Shown here: positions 6,810 through 12,288 of the stretch, in pieces
Layout: every line of letters begins with the position of its first letter
Numbering within the stretch: the stretch's first letter is position 1
Source of the DNA: Thermoplasmatota archaeon
Lineage (GTDB): Archaea > Thermoplasmatota > Thermoplasmata > Halarchaeoplasmatales > Halarchaeoplasmataceae
Assembly: GCA_018610025.1 (NCBI GenBank)
Contig: JAHENW010000033.1
Span: forward strand, 1 to 12,288
Length of the DNA stretch: 12,288 bases
Direction: 5' to 3'
Position numbers and translations under genes: made by a program
Notes under the pieces: model-generated
Told to the model about the DNA's origin: nothing
The model's input: the letters and a program-made list of their open reading frames with translations, nothing else
Databases searched by the model: none

Positions 6810-7352
6810 ATGGATATATTACTGCACACCTGCTGTGCGCCCTGTCTTACATATGTCAAGAAGACATTCGAAGAGGATGAAGATGTTGACCGCGTTGTTC
6901 CCTTCTGGTTTAATCCCAATATACATCCATTTACTGAATATGAAAAAAGACTAGAGGCGCTTATGGAGTACGAGGAAGAAACCGGCACAGAGGCGATCTA
7001 CGACGATAGATATATGTTGAGCGAATTCTTGGAGGGGGCGCTCCGGGCAGATCCCCGATGTAGATATTGTTATCGGTGGAGATTGGAAGAAACGGCGAAG
7101 AGAGCGAAAAAAGAGGGTTTCGATGCCTTCAGCACTACCCTCATATTGTCTCCTTACCAAGACCACGAGTCCATCAAACAGATAGGAGGCGAGGAGGGGA
7201 AGAAGCACGGGCTAAAATTCATCTACACGGATATGACTGATGGGTTCAGGGAAAGTCACGAGATGACCGATGAGTTGGAACTGTACAAGCAGGGATACTG
7301 CGGATGTATCTTCAGTGAGAAAGAGAGATATGAGAAAGATCTAGTGGATTGA
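6810..7352 (+). CDS. queH: QueH-family protein (epoxyqueuosine reductase-like, DUF208)
   Basis: A 180-residue cytoplasmic protein with every landmark of the QueH/DUF208 family: HTCCAPC at residues 6-12, FWFNPNIHP with Y44 and R47 at 32-47, RCRYCYRWRL at 83-92, FSTTLILSPYQ at 107-117, and YKQGYCGCIFS at 159-169. The cysteines C8, C9, C12, C84, C87, C164 and C166 are those expected for an iron-sulfur cluster and nearby metal site. In bacteria QueH reduces epoxyqueuosine to queuosine in tRNA, replacing QueG. Archaea are known for archaeosine at tRNA position 15 rather than queuosine at 34, so the substrate here is uncertain. The length is typical or slightly short for the family. It is the second gene after the giant zinc-finger protein, 12 bases downstream, and is followed by a possible terminator. 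Confidence 0.88.
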   Translation: MDILLHTCCAPCLTYVKKTFEEDEDVDRVVPFWFNPNIHPFTEYEKRLEALMEYEEETGTEAIYDDRYMLSEFLEGALRADPRCRYCYRWRLEETAKRAKKEGFDAFSTTLILSPYQDHESIKQIGGEEGKKHGLKFIYTDMTDGFRESHEMTDELELYKQGYCGCIFSEKERYEKDLVD

Positions 7353-7368
7353 TTTTTTGGAAAAAATC
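7351..7368 (+). terminator. Possible terminator: 8-base perfect inverted repeat with T-tract
   Basis: GATTTTTT-GG-AAAAAATC is a perfect palindrome of two 8-base arms around GG, overlapping the queH stop codon. The T6 run would act as an archaeal U-tract terminator on the plus strand, and the arms give the same run on the other strand. It lies between the operon and the next gene, which has its own promoter. Confidence 0.45.
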
Positions 7369-7433
7369 GGATTTGACTATGGGCATATAGATGTGATTTA
7401 TCATTTCTATCAAGAAAAGTAGTGCAGTTAAAC

Positions 7434-7442
7434 CTATATAAC
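7434..7442 (+). promoter_or_regulatory. Putative TATA box of the propeller-protein gene
   Basis: CTATATAAC, preceded by GTTAAAC, is a good archaeal TATA match and predicts transcription starting near 7465. That gives a leader of about 40 bases containing an AAGGAG Shine-Dalgarno sequence (7489-7494) about 11 bases before the ATG at 7506. A second AT-rich element, CTTATAAG at 7481-7488, sits about 21 bases from the ATG and could serve as an alternative start-proximal promoter. Confidence 0.5.
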
Positions 7443-7505
7443 CACAAGATATTTTTTATCCGGGACCTATTACTTTACGTCTTATAAGAAGGAGAAGTCA
7501 AGAGC

Positions 7506-9275
7506 ATGAGATATCAAAAGATGTTGAGCGTGGGATTGGTAGTATTCCTCGTTATGAGCGGACTTGTGGGTACGATGGGGAGCTCCATGAAGGATACCAG
7601 TGGCATGCGGGAGACGGAGGAAATTAATGAGGGCGGTGATGATGATCCAAGAGAGGTAAAACCAACCAGTGAAACGGAAGAGGTTAAAAGTTTGGCAGAT
7701 TCACCCTGGCCGATGTTTGGTCATGATGTCAAACATGCTAGTGTGAGCCATTACAATACAACTCACGTGGATGGGACTAAAAAATTGAGTTTCTCCACCG
7801 GTGGGGCCGTCTCCTCTAGTCCTGCAGTGGGCAGTAATGCGACCATCTATGTAGGTTCTAACGACAACCGTCTATATGCTATAAATCCAGATGGAACTGA
7901 AGAATGGAGCTTCTCCACCGGCGGTGATGTGGTTTCCAGCTCTGCCCTAGGCAGTGACGGAACGATATATGTGGGCTCAAGTGACTACAACCTTTATGCC
8001 ATCAACCCAGATGGTACTGAAAGATGGAACTTCTCAACTGATGACTCCAGCGGGTGGGACGGGATAGTATCTTCACCGGCCATCGATAATAATGGTACTA
8101 TTTATTTCGGCTCTGATGATTACAAGCTTTATGCGGTCAATCCCGATGGTTCTGAAAGATGGCACTTTACTACGGCATACCCAGTAAGATCTTCACCAGC
8201 GATAGGTGACGACGGGACTATCTATTTCGGCTCTAATGACGGTTATTTCTATGCCCTTTATCCTAACGGGACAGAAAAATGGAACTTCAGAACTGAGGCT
8301 AGTATAGAAACTTCATCTCCTGCCCTGGATTCCAATGGAAATATCTATTTTTCAACCATCTACGAGAGGATATATTGTTTAAACTCGGATGGTAAGGAAA
8401 AGTGGCACTCTCAGATCGGGTCTGGCAATGCAGGTTCCTCCCCATCCATCGGAAAAGATGGGACTGTATATATCGGTTCATCCAACAATAAACTCTATGC
8501 ATTCAATTCTGATGGCACGGAGAAATGGAACTTCTCCACAGGCGGAAATGTCTGCTCTAGCCCAACTATAGGGAGTGAGGGCACTATATACACAGGCTCT
8601 GATGACTATAATCTATACGCGATCAATCCGGACGGTTCAGAAAAATGGAACTTCTCTACCGGGGGCGCGGTGTCTTCTAGTGTAGCCGTGGGCGGTGATG
8701 GCACGATATATGTGGGCTCCAACGACTACAATCTGTATTCTTTCACGGGAAGCGATAATATAAATCTCACTGCACACGGAGATGGATGGAATTTTGTCTC
8801 TACTGAGTATATTCCTGCTACACGAAGTTTAGTAGATATATTGAATGACACTGATCATGGTATAGAGGGGAGCTATGATAAACTGATGTATTATGAGGCA
8901 TCGACGGATACATGGAGAACGTACAAGGTGGATAGAGCCAGTCATTATAACGACCTTGAAAGCTGGGACAGGACGATGGGGATATGGATCCACATGACCC
9001 ATGATGCCACTTTAACTATCACTGGTTATCCACCAGAAATTACCAACATAACACTAGAGCCAGGATGGAATATGGTCGGGTATCCATCAAAAACGGATTT
9101 AGTGGCGGAGAAAACGCTACCTGCGGAGGTAACGAAGATAGGCGTTTTCGATGACAGCCAGGAATACAATATAAAGTATATATACGACCTGGGCAACTAC
9201 ACGATGAAGCCCAACGAAGGCTACTGGGTTTACAATCGTGCGGATTATGCCGTAGAATGGTCTGTAGAGTACTAG
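7506..9275 (+). CDS. Secreted eight-bladed PQQ-type beta-propeller protein with C-terminal surface module
   Basis: 589 residues. An N-terminal signal peptide is clear: basic MRYQK, a hydrophobic core (VGLVVFLVMSGLVG), then an acidic, Ser/Thr-rich linker to about residue 65. Residues about 90-415 carry eight blades with the pattern SSPAIGxxGTIYxGSxDxxLYAINPDGTEKWNFSTGG, the PQQ-like (bacterial YVTN/WD-like) propeller type. The strand KLSFSTGG before blade 1 would close the ring with blade 8. Blade 5 is the most diverged. Residues 417-589 form a separate module with two similar cores, GWNFVS and GWNMVGYPS, plus MGIWIHM and GYWVYN motifs; such modules recur at the ends of secreted archaeal proteins. 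Many NFS/NFT sequons suggest N-glycosylation on the cell surface. There is no C-terminal membrane anchor. No catalytic residues are evident, so binding or structural work is likely; the ligand is unknown. A PQQ-dependent dehydrogenase is unlikely because its metal and cofactor residues are not seen. Confidence 0.85.
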   Translation: MRYQKMLSVGLVVFLVMSGLVGTMGSSMKDTSGMRETEEINEGGDDDPREVKPTSETEEVKSLADSPWPMFGHDVKHASVSHYNTTHVDGTKKLSFSTGGAVSSSPAVGSNATIYVGSNDNRLYAINPDGTEEWSFSTGGDVVSSSALGSDGTIYVGSSDYNLYAINPDGTERWNFSTDDSSGWDGIVSSPAIDNNGTIYFGSDDYKLYAVNPDGSERWHFTTAYPVRSSPAIGDDGTIYFGSNDGYFYALYPNGTEKWNFRTEASIETSSPALDSNGNIYFSTIYERIYCLNSDGKEKWHSQIGSGNAGSSPSIGKDGTVYIGSSNNKLYAFNSDGTEKWNFSTGGNVCSSPTIGSEGTIYTGSDDYNLYAINPDGSEKWNFSTGGAVSSSVAVGGDGTIYVGSNDYNLYSFTGSDNINLTAHGDGWNFVSTEYIPATRSLVDILNDTDHGIEGSYDKLMYYEASTDTWRTYKVDRASHYNDLESWDRTMGIWIHMTHDATLTITGYPPEITNITLEPGWNMVGYPSKTDLVAEKTLPAEVTKIGVFDDSQEYNIKYIYDLGNYTMKPNEGYWVYNRADYAVEWSVEY

Positions 9276-9288
9276 GAGCATGTCTTTC

Positions 9289-9298
9289 TCCCCGGGGA
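9289..9298. promoter_or_regulatory. 10-base palindrome just upstream of the ACT-regulator promoter
   Basis: TCCCCGGGGA is a perfect 10-base palindrome, unusually GC-rich for its surroundings, ending five bases before the TATA box at 9304. That position overlaps the TFB/BRE contact zone, so a bound protein could block transcription of the regulator gene. It could also be the end of the upstream transcript. Its function is inference. Confidence 0.3.
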
Positions 9299-9303
9299 CA
9301 TTA

Positions 9304-9313
9304 CATATAAATA
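9304..9313 (+). promoter_or_regulatory. Putative leaderless promoter of the HTH-ACT regulator gene
   Basis: CATATAAATA is a strong TATA match whose centre lies about 28 bases before the ATG at 9336, which suggests a leaderless message. The T7 run at 9321-9327 between box and start codon could also end transcripts coming from the propeller gene. No Shine-Dalgarno sequence precedes the ATG. Confidence 0.55.
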
Positions 9314-9335
9314 TCTGTACTTTTTTTATATCCCT

Positions 9336-9833
9336 ATGTGGAAAATAAAAAAACACTTTGAGAAATACTCCACTCAAGAGGAGATAGCAAAATTCCTCCT
9401 TGAGACCGGTTTGAACGTTAAGGATGGGAGAATATATTGCAACGATGTCTTGATGTCACCATCGAGGATCGCTAGGACTTTAGATGTCGATAGAAAAACG
9501 GTCGATGCCGCCATCGAGACCATCGAAGAAAGCGAAGAACTGTCCAAGATCTATAGGAATCTGGAGGCTACCGCCTTTTTTGGAAACGTAGCTCCCGAAC
9601 TCGATGCCGGCGTTATAGAGATCGCTCCTTCGTCGCCAGAGGAACCTGGCTTAATATCCTCCGTTACCACCATCCTAGCCGACCTAGACGTAGTTGTTAG
9701 ACAGTGCATCACTAGAGAGATAGAATTCCATGAAGACCCTACATTGATCATCATTACGGATTCGCCCGTTCCAGGAGAGGCACTAAAAAAGATAAGAGAA
9801 ATAGAAGAGGTAGAAAGTGTGAAAATCTCTTGA
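9336..9833 (+). CDS. HTH-ACT predicted regulator of amino-acid metabolism (COG2150-like)
   Basis: A 165-residue cytoplasmic protein. The N-terminal half (about residues 12-65) is a helix-turn-helix unit: STQEEIAKFLLETGL, a beta turn (VKDGRIYCND), then SPSRIARTLDVDRKTVDAAIETI, where the last helices form the recognition motif. The C-terminal half (about 91-165) is an ACT domain: GVIEIAPSSPEEPGLISSVTTIL, a middle strand VVVRQCI, TLIIITDSPVPGEALKKI and a final strand VESVKIS. ACT domains bind amino acids and pair to form an effector site, and this two-part layout and length match the archaeal COG2150 family. The effector and targets are unknown; no amino-acid biosynthesis gene is nearby. The ATG at 9336 is supported by the TATA box 28 bases before it. 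The gene converges on the PKD/GEVED gene, with a 73-base spacer. Confidence 0.85.
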   Translation: MWKIKKHFEKYSTQEEIAKFLLETGLNVKDGRIYCNDVLMSPSRIARTLDVDRKTVDAAIETIEESEELSKIYRNLEATAFFGNVAPELDAGVIEIAPSSPEEPGLISSVTTILADLDVVVRQCITREIEFHEDPTLIIITDSPVPGEALKKIREIEEVESVKIS

Positions 9834-9845
9834 GTATAGATGAGT

Positions 9846-9870
9846 AAAAAGAAAAAGAAGAAAAGTTTTT
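9846..9870. terminator. Bidirectional U-tract terminator region between convergent genes
   Basis: The 73-base convergent spacer has TTTTT at 9866-9870 on the plus strand, after the ACT-regulator stop. Its A-rich stretch at 9846-9864 reads as a long T/C tract on the minus strand, after the PKD/GEVED stop. Archaeal RNA polymerase ends at such T-tracts without a hairpin. Confidence 0.45.
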
Positions 9871-9906
9871 AGATTAGAGATGATCCATATCTCTTTGTAG
9901 TCCAAA

Positions 9907-12288
9907 TTATAATCTCCTGTTATCGGAGTATTGGACCGGGGCTACAAACATATCTATGTTCCCCTCAGAATCCATAGGATTATTTGCCAATTCTGGAGAT
10001 CCTTCGACAACTGGAGTTGAGGAGAAATCGTTTGAACTACTCGTAGTACTACCAACGCTCACCGTGTAATCCTCTGTCTCACCGTAACTCTGGTCTGAAG
10101 TCGGATCCGTATGGTAGCTATCGTACTCCTGCATCACTCTCATCCTAGTGTCGCCTTCAACAGCATCTGATGGAACAGATATTGATTTCGTCACTGTCAG
10201 TGGGTCCGAACTGCCGTATCCTACCTCTATGACCTGGTTGTTCGATAGATCGTAATCCTGGTCCCAATCGATCACAACTGTAATGTACTCAGTGTATCCT
10301 CCTGTGCTCACTGTAACGGACAGGTCGTAACTTTGTCCCGGTGTTAATGTGTTAGAAATACTGTCAGTGTGGTCGGCATATCCTCCATCGTCTCCAGAAT
10401 CCCTATTTATCCCGTTTAACTGCACGTTGGTCATGTATTCACCATAACTCGTGTCTCCTCCTGAGACCGTGCTGTATGAACCACTGCTGGATTCTACAGT
10501 TACAACTTGACTTGTGGTATCTGTAGCACCGTCATCGTCCGTGACAGTTAGCTCAACAGTGTAGTTGCCGGATGAACTGTAGCTGTGAGACGGGTTCTGT
10601 GATGTGCTGCTGGTACCATCTCCAAAGCTCCACGACCACGAAGAAATACTGCCATCGCTGTCGGTCGAGCCGTCTGTAAAGTTTATGGTATCCTCTGTCG
10701 TAGGTGAAGTAGGTGAATACGAGAACGAAGCTGTCGGAGCACTGTTAGTGCTCGTACCAACACTTACCGTGTAATCTTCAGTCTCACCATAACTTTGATC
10801 AGTTGTCGGATCCGTATGATAGCTATCGTACTCCTGCATCACCCTCATCCTAGTCCCTCCATCTGCAGCATCCGATGGAACCGTTATGGACTTCGTCACT
10901 GTCTGTGGATCTGAACTGCCGTATCCTACCTCTATGACCTGGTTGTTCGATAGGTCGTAGTCCTGGTCCCAATCGATCACAGCCGTTACATAATCCGAGT
11001 ATCCACCGGTGCTTATTGTGACCGAGAGATCGTAGGACTGACCGGGTTCCACATCGTTAGAAATGCTTGCCGTATGGTCTGCGTATCCTCCGTCGTCTCC
11101 TGAGTCCTTGTTTATCCCGTTGAACTGCACGTTGGTCATATATTCACCATAACTCGTGTCTCCTCCTGAAACCGTGCTGTAAGATCCTCCACTGTCTGTC
11201 TCAACCGTTATATTTTGACTGCTAGTATCGGTCGCACCGTCATCGTCCGTCACGGTGAGTTCTACCGTGTATGTTCCGGACGAACTGTAGCTGTGAGATG
11301 GGTTCTGGGAGGTACTCATCGTTCCGTCTCCAAAGGTCCAAGACCATGAATCTATGCTTCCATCACTATCTGTTGACTCATCTGTGAACTGTATGGATTC
11401 ATCAACCAATGGGCTTGTCGGTGAGTACGTGAACGAGGCTGTTGGCGCCTCATTTGATGGCTCGGAAACGCTTATATCTTGACTTGTGGAATCCGTAGCA
11501 CCGTCATCGTCCGTGACCGTAAGCTCAACGGTGTAGTTGCCTGACGAGCTGTAGCTGTGAGACGGATTCTGAGAAGTGCTTGTCGCACCGTCTCCGAAGT
11601 CCCACGACCATGAAGATATGCTGCCGTCGCTGTCGCTCGAGCCGTCGGAGAAGTCTATTGTGTCTTCCGTGGTCGGTGATGTGGGTGAGTACGTGAACGA
11701 AGCTGTGGGAGCATCATTGGTGCTCGTACCCACACTGACCGTGTAATCTTCTGTTTCACCATAGCTCTGATCCGCTGTGGGATCTTTGTGGTAACTGTCG
11801 TATTCCTGCATCACCCTCATCCTCGTTTGACCGTCGACAGCATCCGATGGAACTGTAATGGATTTTGTAACTGTCTGTGGATCTGAGCTTCCATAGCCCA
11901 CCTCGATGACCTGATTGTTCGATAGGTTGTAGTCCTGGTCCCAGTCTATTACTGCAGTGACATAGTCAGAATATCCTCCCGTGCTTATCGTCACGGATAG
12001 ATCGTATGTCTGACCCGGTTCCACATCGTTGGACACGCTATCTGTGTGATCGGCGTATCCTCCATCGTCTCCCGAATCTCGATTTATTCCGTTTAACTGC
12101 ACGTTGGTCATGTACTCACCATAGCTCGTATCTCCACCTGAAACCGTGCTGTATGAAGGATATTCTACTGTTATATCGGTTGTAGTGGTATCCGTTTTGC
12201 CGTCGTTATCCGTGACTGTGAGTTCTACAGTGTAAGTTCCGGTCGAGCTGTAGCTGTGAGATGGATTCTGAGAAGTGCTAGTGGCTCC
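9907..12288 (-). CDS. Large PKD/GEVED repeat surface protein (N-terminus beyond window edge)
   Basis: The reading frame stays open to the right edge, so the first methionine inside it (12111) is internal: the codons before it continue a PKD domain (TSTSQNPSHSYSSTGTYTVELTV). 793 residues are visible. From the N-terminus the order is end of PKD, GEVED, PKD, PKD, GEVED, PKD, GEVED, then a tail of about 48 residues ending SDNRRL. PKD domains carry the SWSWDFGDG and YTVELTVTDDDG motifs and form Ig-like beta sandwiches. GEVED domains carry VIDWDQDYDLSNN, TRMRVMQEYD and YGETEDYTV. Acidic DxDxD-type loops suggest calcium binding. The protein is rich in Ser, Thr, Asp, Gly and Tyr and has few Lys, as in extracellular proteins. 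The visible C-terminus has no hydrophobic anchor. It is probably a surface adhesin-like or matrix protein, or the binding part of a larger enzyme whose catalytic domain would lie outside the window. Confidence 0.88.
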   Translation of the reverse strand, partial: GATSTSQNPSHSYSSTGTYTVELTVTDNDGKTDTTTTDITVEYPSYSTVSGGDTSYGEYMTNVQLNGINRDSGDDGGYADHTDSVSNDVEPGQTYDLSVTISTGGYSDYVTAVIDWDQDYNLSNNQVIEVGYGSSDPQTVTKSITVPSDAVDGQTRMRVMQEYDSYHKDPTADQSYGETEDYTVSVGTSTNDAPTASFTYSPTSPTTEDTIDFSDGSSDSDGSISSWSWDFGDGATSTSQNPSHSYSSSGNYTVELTVTDDDGATDSTSQDISVSEPSNEAPTASFTYSPTSPLVDESIQFTDESTDSDGSIDSWSWTFGDGTMSTSQNPSHSYSSSGTYTVELTVTDDDGATDTSSQNITVETDSGGSYSTVSGGDTSYGEYMTNVQFNGINKDSGDDGGYADHTASISNDVEPGQSYDLSVTISTGGYSDYVTAVIDWDQDYDLSNNQVIEVGYGSSDPQTVTKSITVPSDAADGGTRMRVMQEYDSYHTDPTTDQSYGETEDYTVSVGTSTNSAPTASFSYSPTSPTTEDTINFTDGSTDSDGSISSWSWSFGDGTSSTSQNPSHSYSSSGNYTVELTVTDDDGATDTTSQVVTVESSSGSYSTVSGGDTSYGEYMTNVQLNGINRDSGDDGGYADHTDSISNTLTPGQSYDLSVTVSTGGYTEYITVVIDWDQDYDLSNNQVIEVGYGSSDPLTVTKSISVPSDAVEGDTRMRVMQEYDSYHTDPTSDQSYGETEDYTVSVGSTTSSSNDFSSTPVVEGSPELANNPMDSEGNIDMFVAPVQYSDNRRL
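10054..10476 (-). repeat. GEVED domain copy 3 (most C-terminal)
   Basis: A 141-codon unit from YSTVSGGDTSYGEYM to YGETEDYTVSV. It is the same length as copies 1 and 2, with only scattered substitutions. It is 705 bases from copy 2, with a 41-base exact DNA match to it (10208-10248). Confidence 0.8.
10477..10746 (-). repeat. PKD domain copy 4
   Basis: About 90 codons with APTASFSYSPTSP, SWSWSFGDGTSS and YTVELTVTDDDGATD. It lies between GEVED copies 2 and 3. Confidence 0.8.
10759..11181 (-). repeat. GEVED domain copy 2
   Basis: A 141-codon unit, again 423 bases. It shares with copy 3 the 41-base exact match at 10913-10953, and has MTNVQFNGINKDSGDDGG where copies 1 and 3 have MTNVQLNGINRDSGDDGG. 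Confidence 0.8.
11182..11463 (-). repeat. PKD domain copy 3
   Basis: PKD unit with SPLVDESIQFTDES and SWSWTFGDGTMS. It is the most diverged of the copies in its first half. Together with the neighbouring PKD copy 2 it makes the only tandem PKD pair in the visible part. Confidence 0.75.
11464..11718 (-). repeat. PKD domain copy 2
   Basis: PKD unit with APTASFTYSPTSPTTED, SWSWDFGDGATS and YTVELTVTDDDGATDS, joined to PKD copy 3 by a short SEPSNE linker. This is the extra PKD that makes the distance between GEVED copies 1 and 2 longer (972 bases) than between copies 2 and 3. Confidence 0.75.
11731..12153 (-). repeat. GEVED domain copy 1
   Basis: A 141-codon unit, identical in length to copies 2 and 3 and nearly identical in protein sequence, including VIDWDQDYNLSNN and TRMRVMQEYDSYHKD. 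Confidence 0.8.
12154..12288 (-). repeat. PKD domain copy 1 (cut by window edge)
   Basis: The last about 45 codons of a PKD unit: TSTSQNPSHSYSSTG, YTVELTVTDNDG, then ITVEYPS leading into GEVED copy 1. It shows that the gene continues beyond the right edge. Confidence 0.75.

Noticed and set aside
7506..9275. PQQ-dependent alcohol or glucose dehydrogenase.
   Set aside because: The blades match the PQQ-type repeat, but the cofactor- and metal-binding residues and the adjacent disulfide typical of those enzymes are not seen.
9907..12111. Start of the PKD/GEVED gene at the methionine at 12111.
   Set aside because: The frame stays open to the window edge and the codons before 12111 encode the end of a PKD domain and the first residues of GEVED copy 1, so this Met is internal.
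10054..12288. CRISPR array or other DNA-level direct-repeat array.
   Set aside because: The repeats are long coding modules in frame with one gene, with no short repeat-spacer pattern.

Overview
The window reads as archaeal DNA, probably from the Thermoplasmatota or a related euryarchaeal lineage; the lineage is inferred from protein style and was not tested by a search. Four genes have an AT-rich TATA-like element about 25-30 bases before the start codon, as expected for leaderless or nearly leaderless archaeal transcripts. The one clear internal operon gene has a Shine-Dalgarno sequence matching the archaeal 16S 3' end. The gene types (TrkA-like RCK protein, COG2150-type ACT regulator, VAT/CDC48 N-like barrel, and secreted proteins with PQQ-type propeller, PKD and GEVED modules) fit such an archaeon.

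Layout. Minus strand, 1-2238: a TrkA-type protein cut by the left edge, a small double-psi-barrel protein, and a 228-residue fusion of a ubiquitin-like domain to an E2-type (UBC) fold. A 182-base divergent promoter region follows. Plus strand, 2421-7352: a 1458-residue acidic protein of about 20 helical repeats ending in a beta-sandwich-like segment and a RING/PHD-like C4HC3 zinc finger, followed 12 bases later by a QueH-family gene. Plus strand, 7506-9275: a secreted eight-bladed PQQ-type propeller protein with a C-terminal surface-protein module. Plus strand, 9336-9833: an HTH-ACT regulator. Minus strand, 9907 to the right edge: a large PKD/GEVED repeat protein, truncated at its N-terminus by the window end.

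The most interesting part is 1210-6797. A ubiquitin-like/E2 fusion that keeps the YP..PP, HPN and Trp landmarks but lacks the catalytic cysteine lies back to back with a giant helical-repeat protein carrying a C-terminal RING/PHD-like finger, and next to a stand-alone domain resembling the substrate- and cofactor-binding N domain of CDC48/VAT. All three folds recur in ubiquitin-type pathways. No E1, JAMM protease, proteasome gene or free ubiquitin-like modifier ending in Gly-Gly is present here. A non-catalytic, scaffold-type use is therefore the simplest reading, and a functional link between the three is inference from position only.

The right half is a secreted/cell-surface region. The propeller and PKD/GEVED proteins are built from tandem modules, and the PKD/GEVED gene shows a 705-base duplication period with long exact matches, indicating recent internal duplication or gene conversion. 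No RNA genes, insertion sequences, CRISPR arrays or replication origins were recognised, and no stretch over 300 bases lacks a gene.
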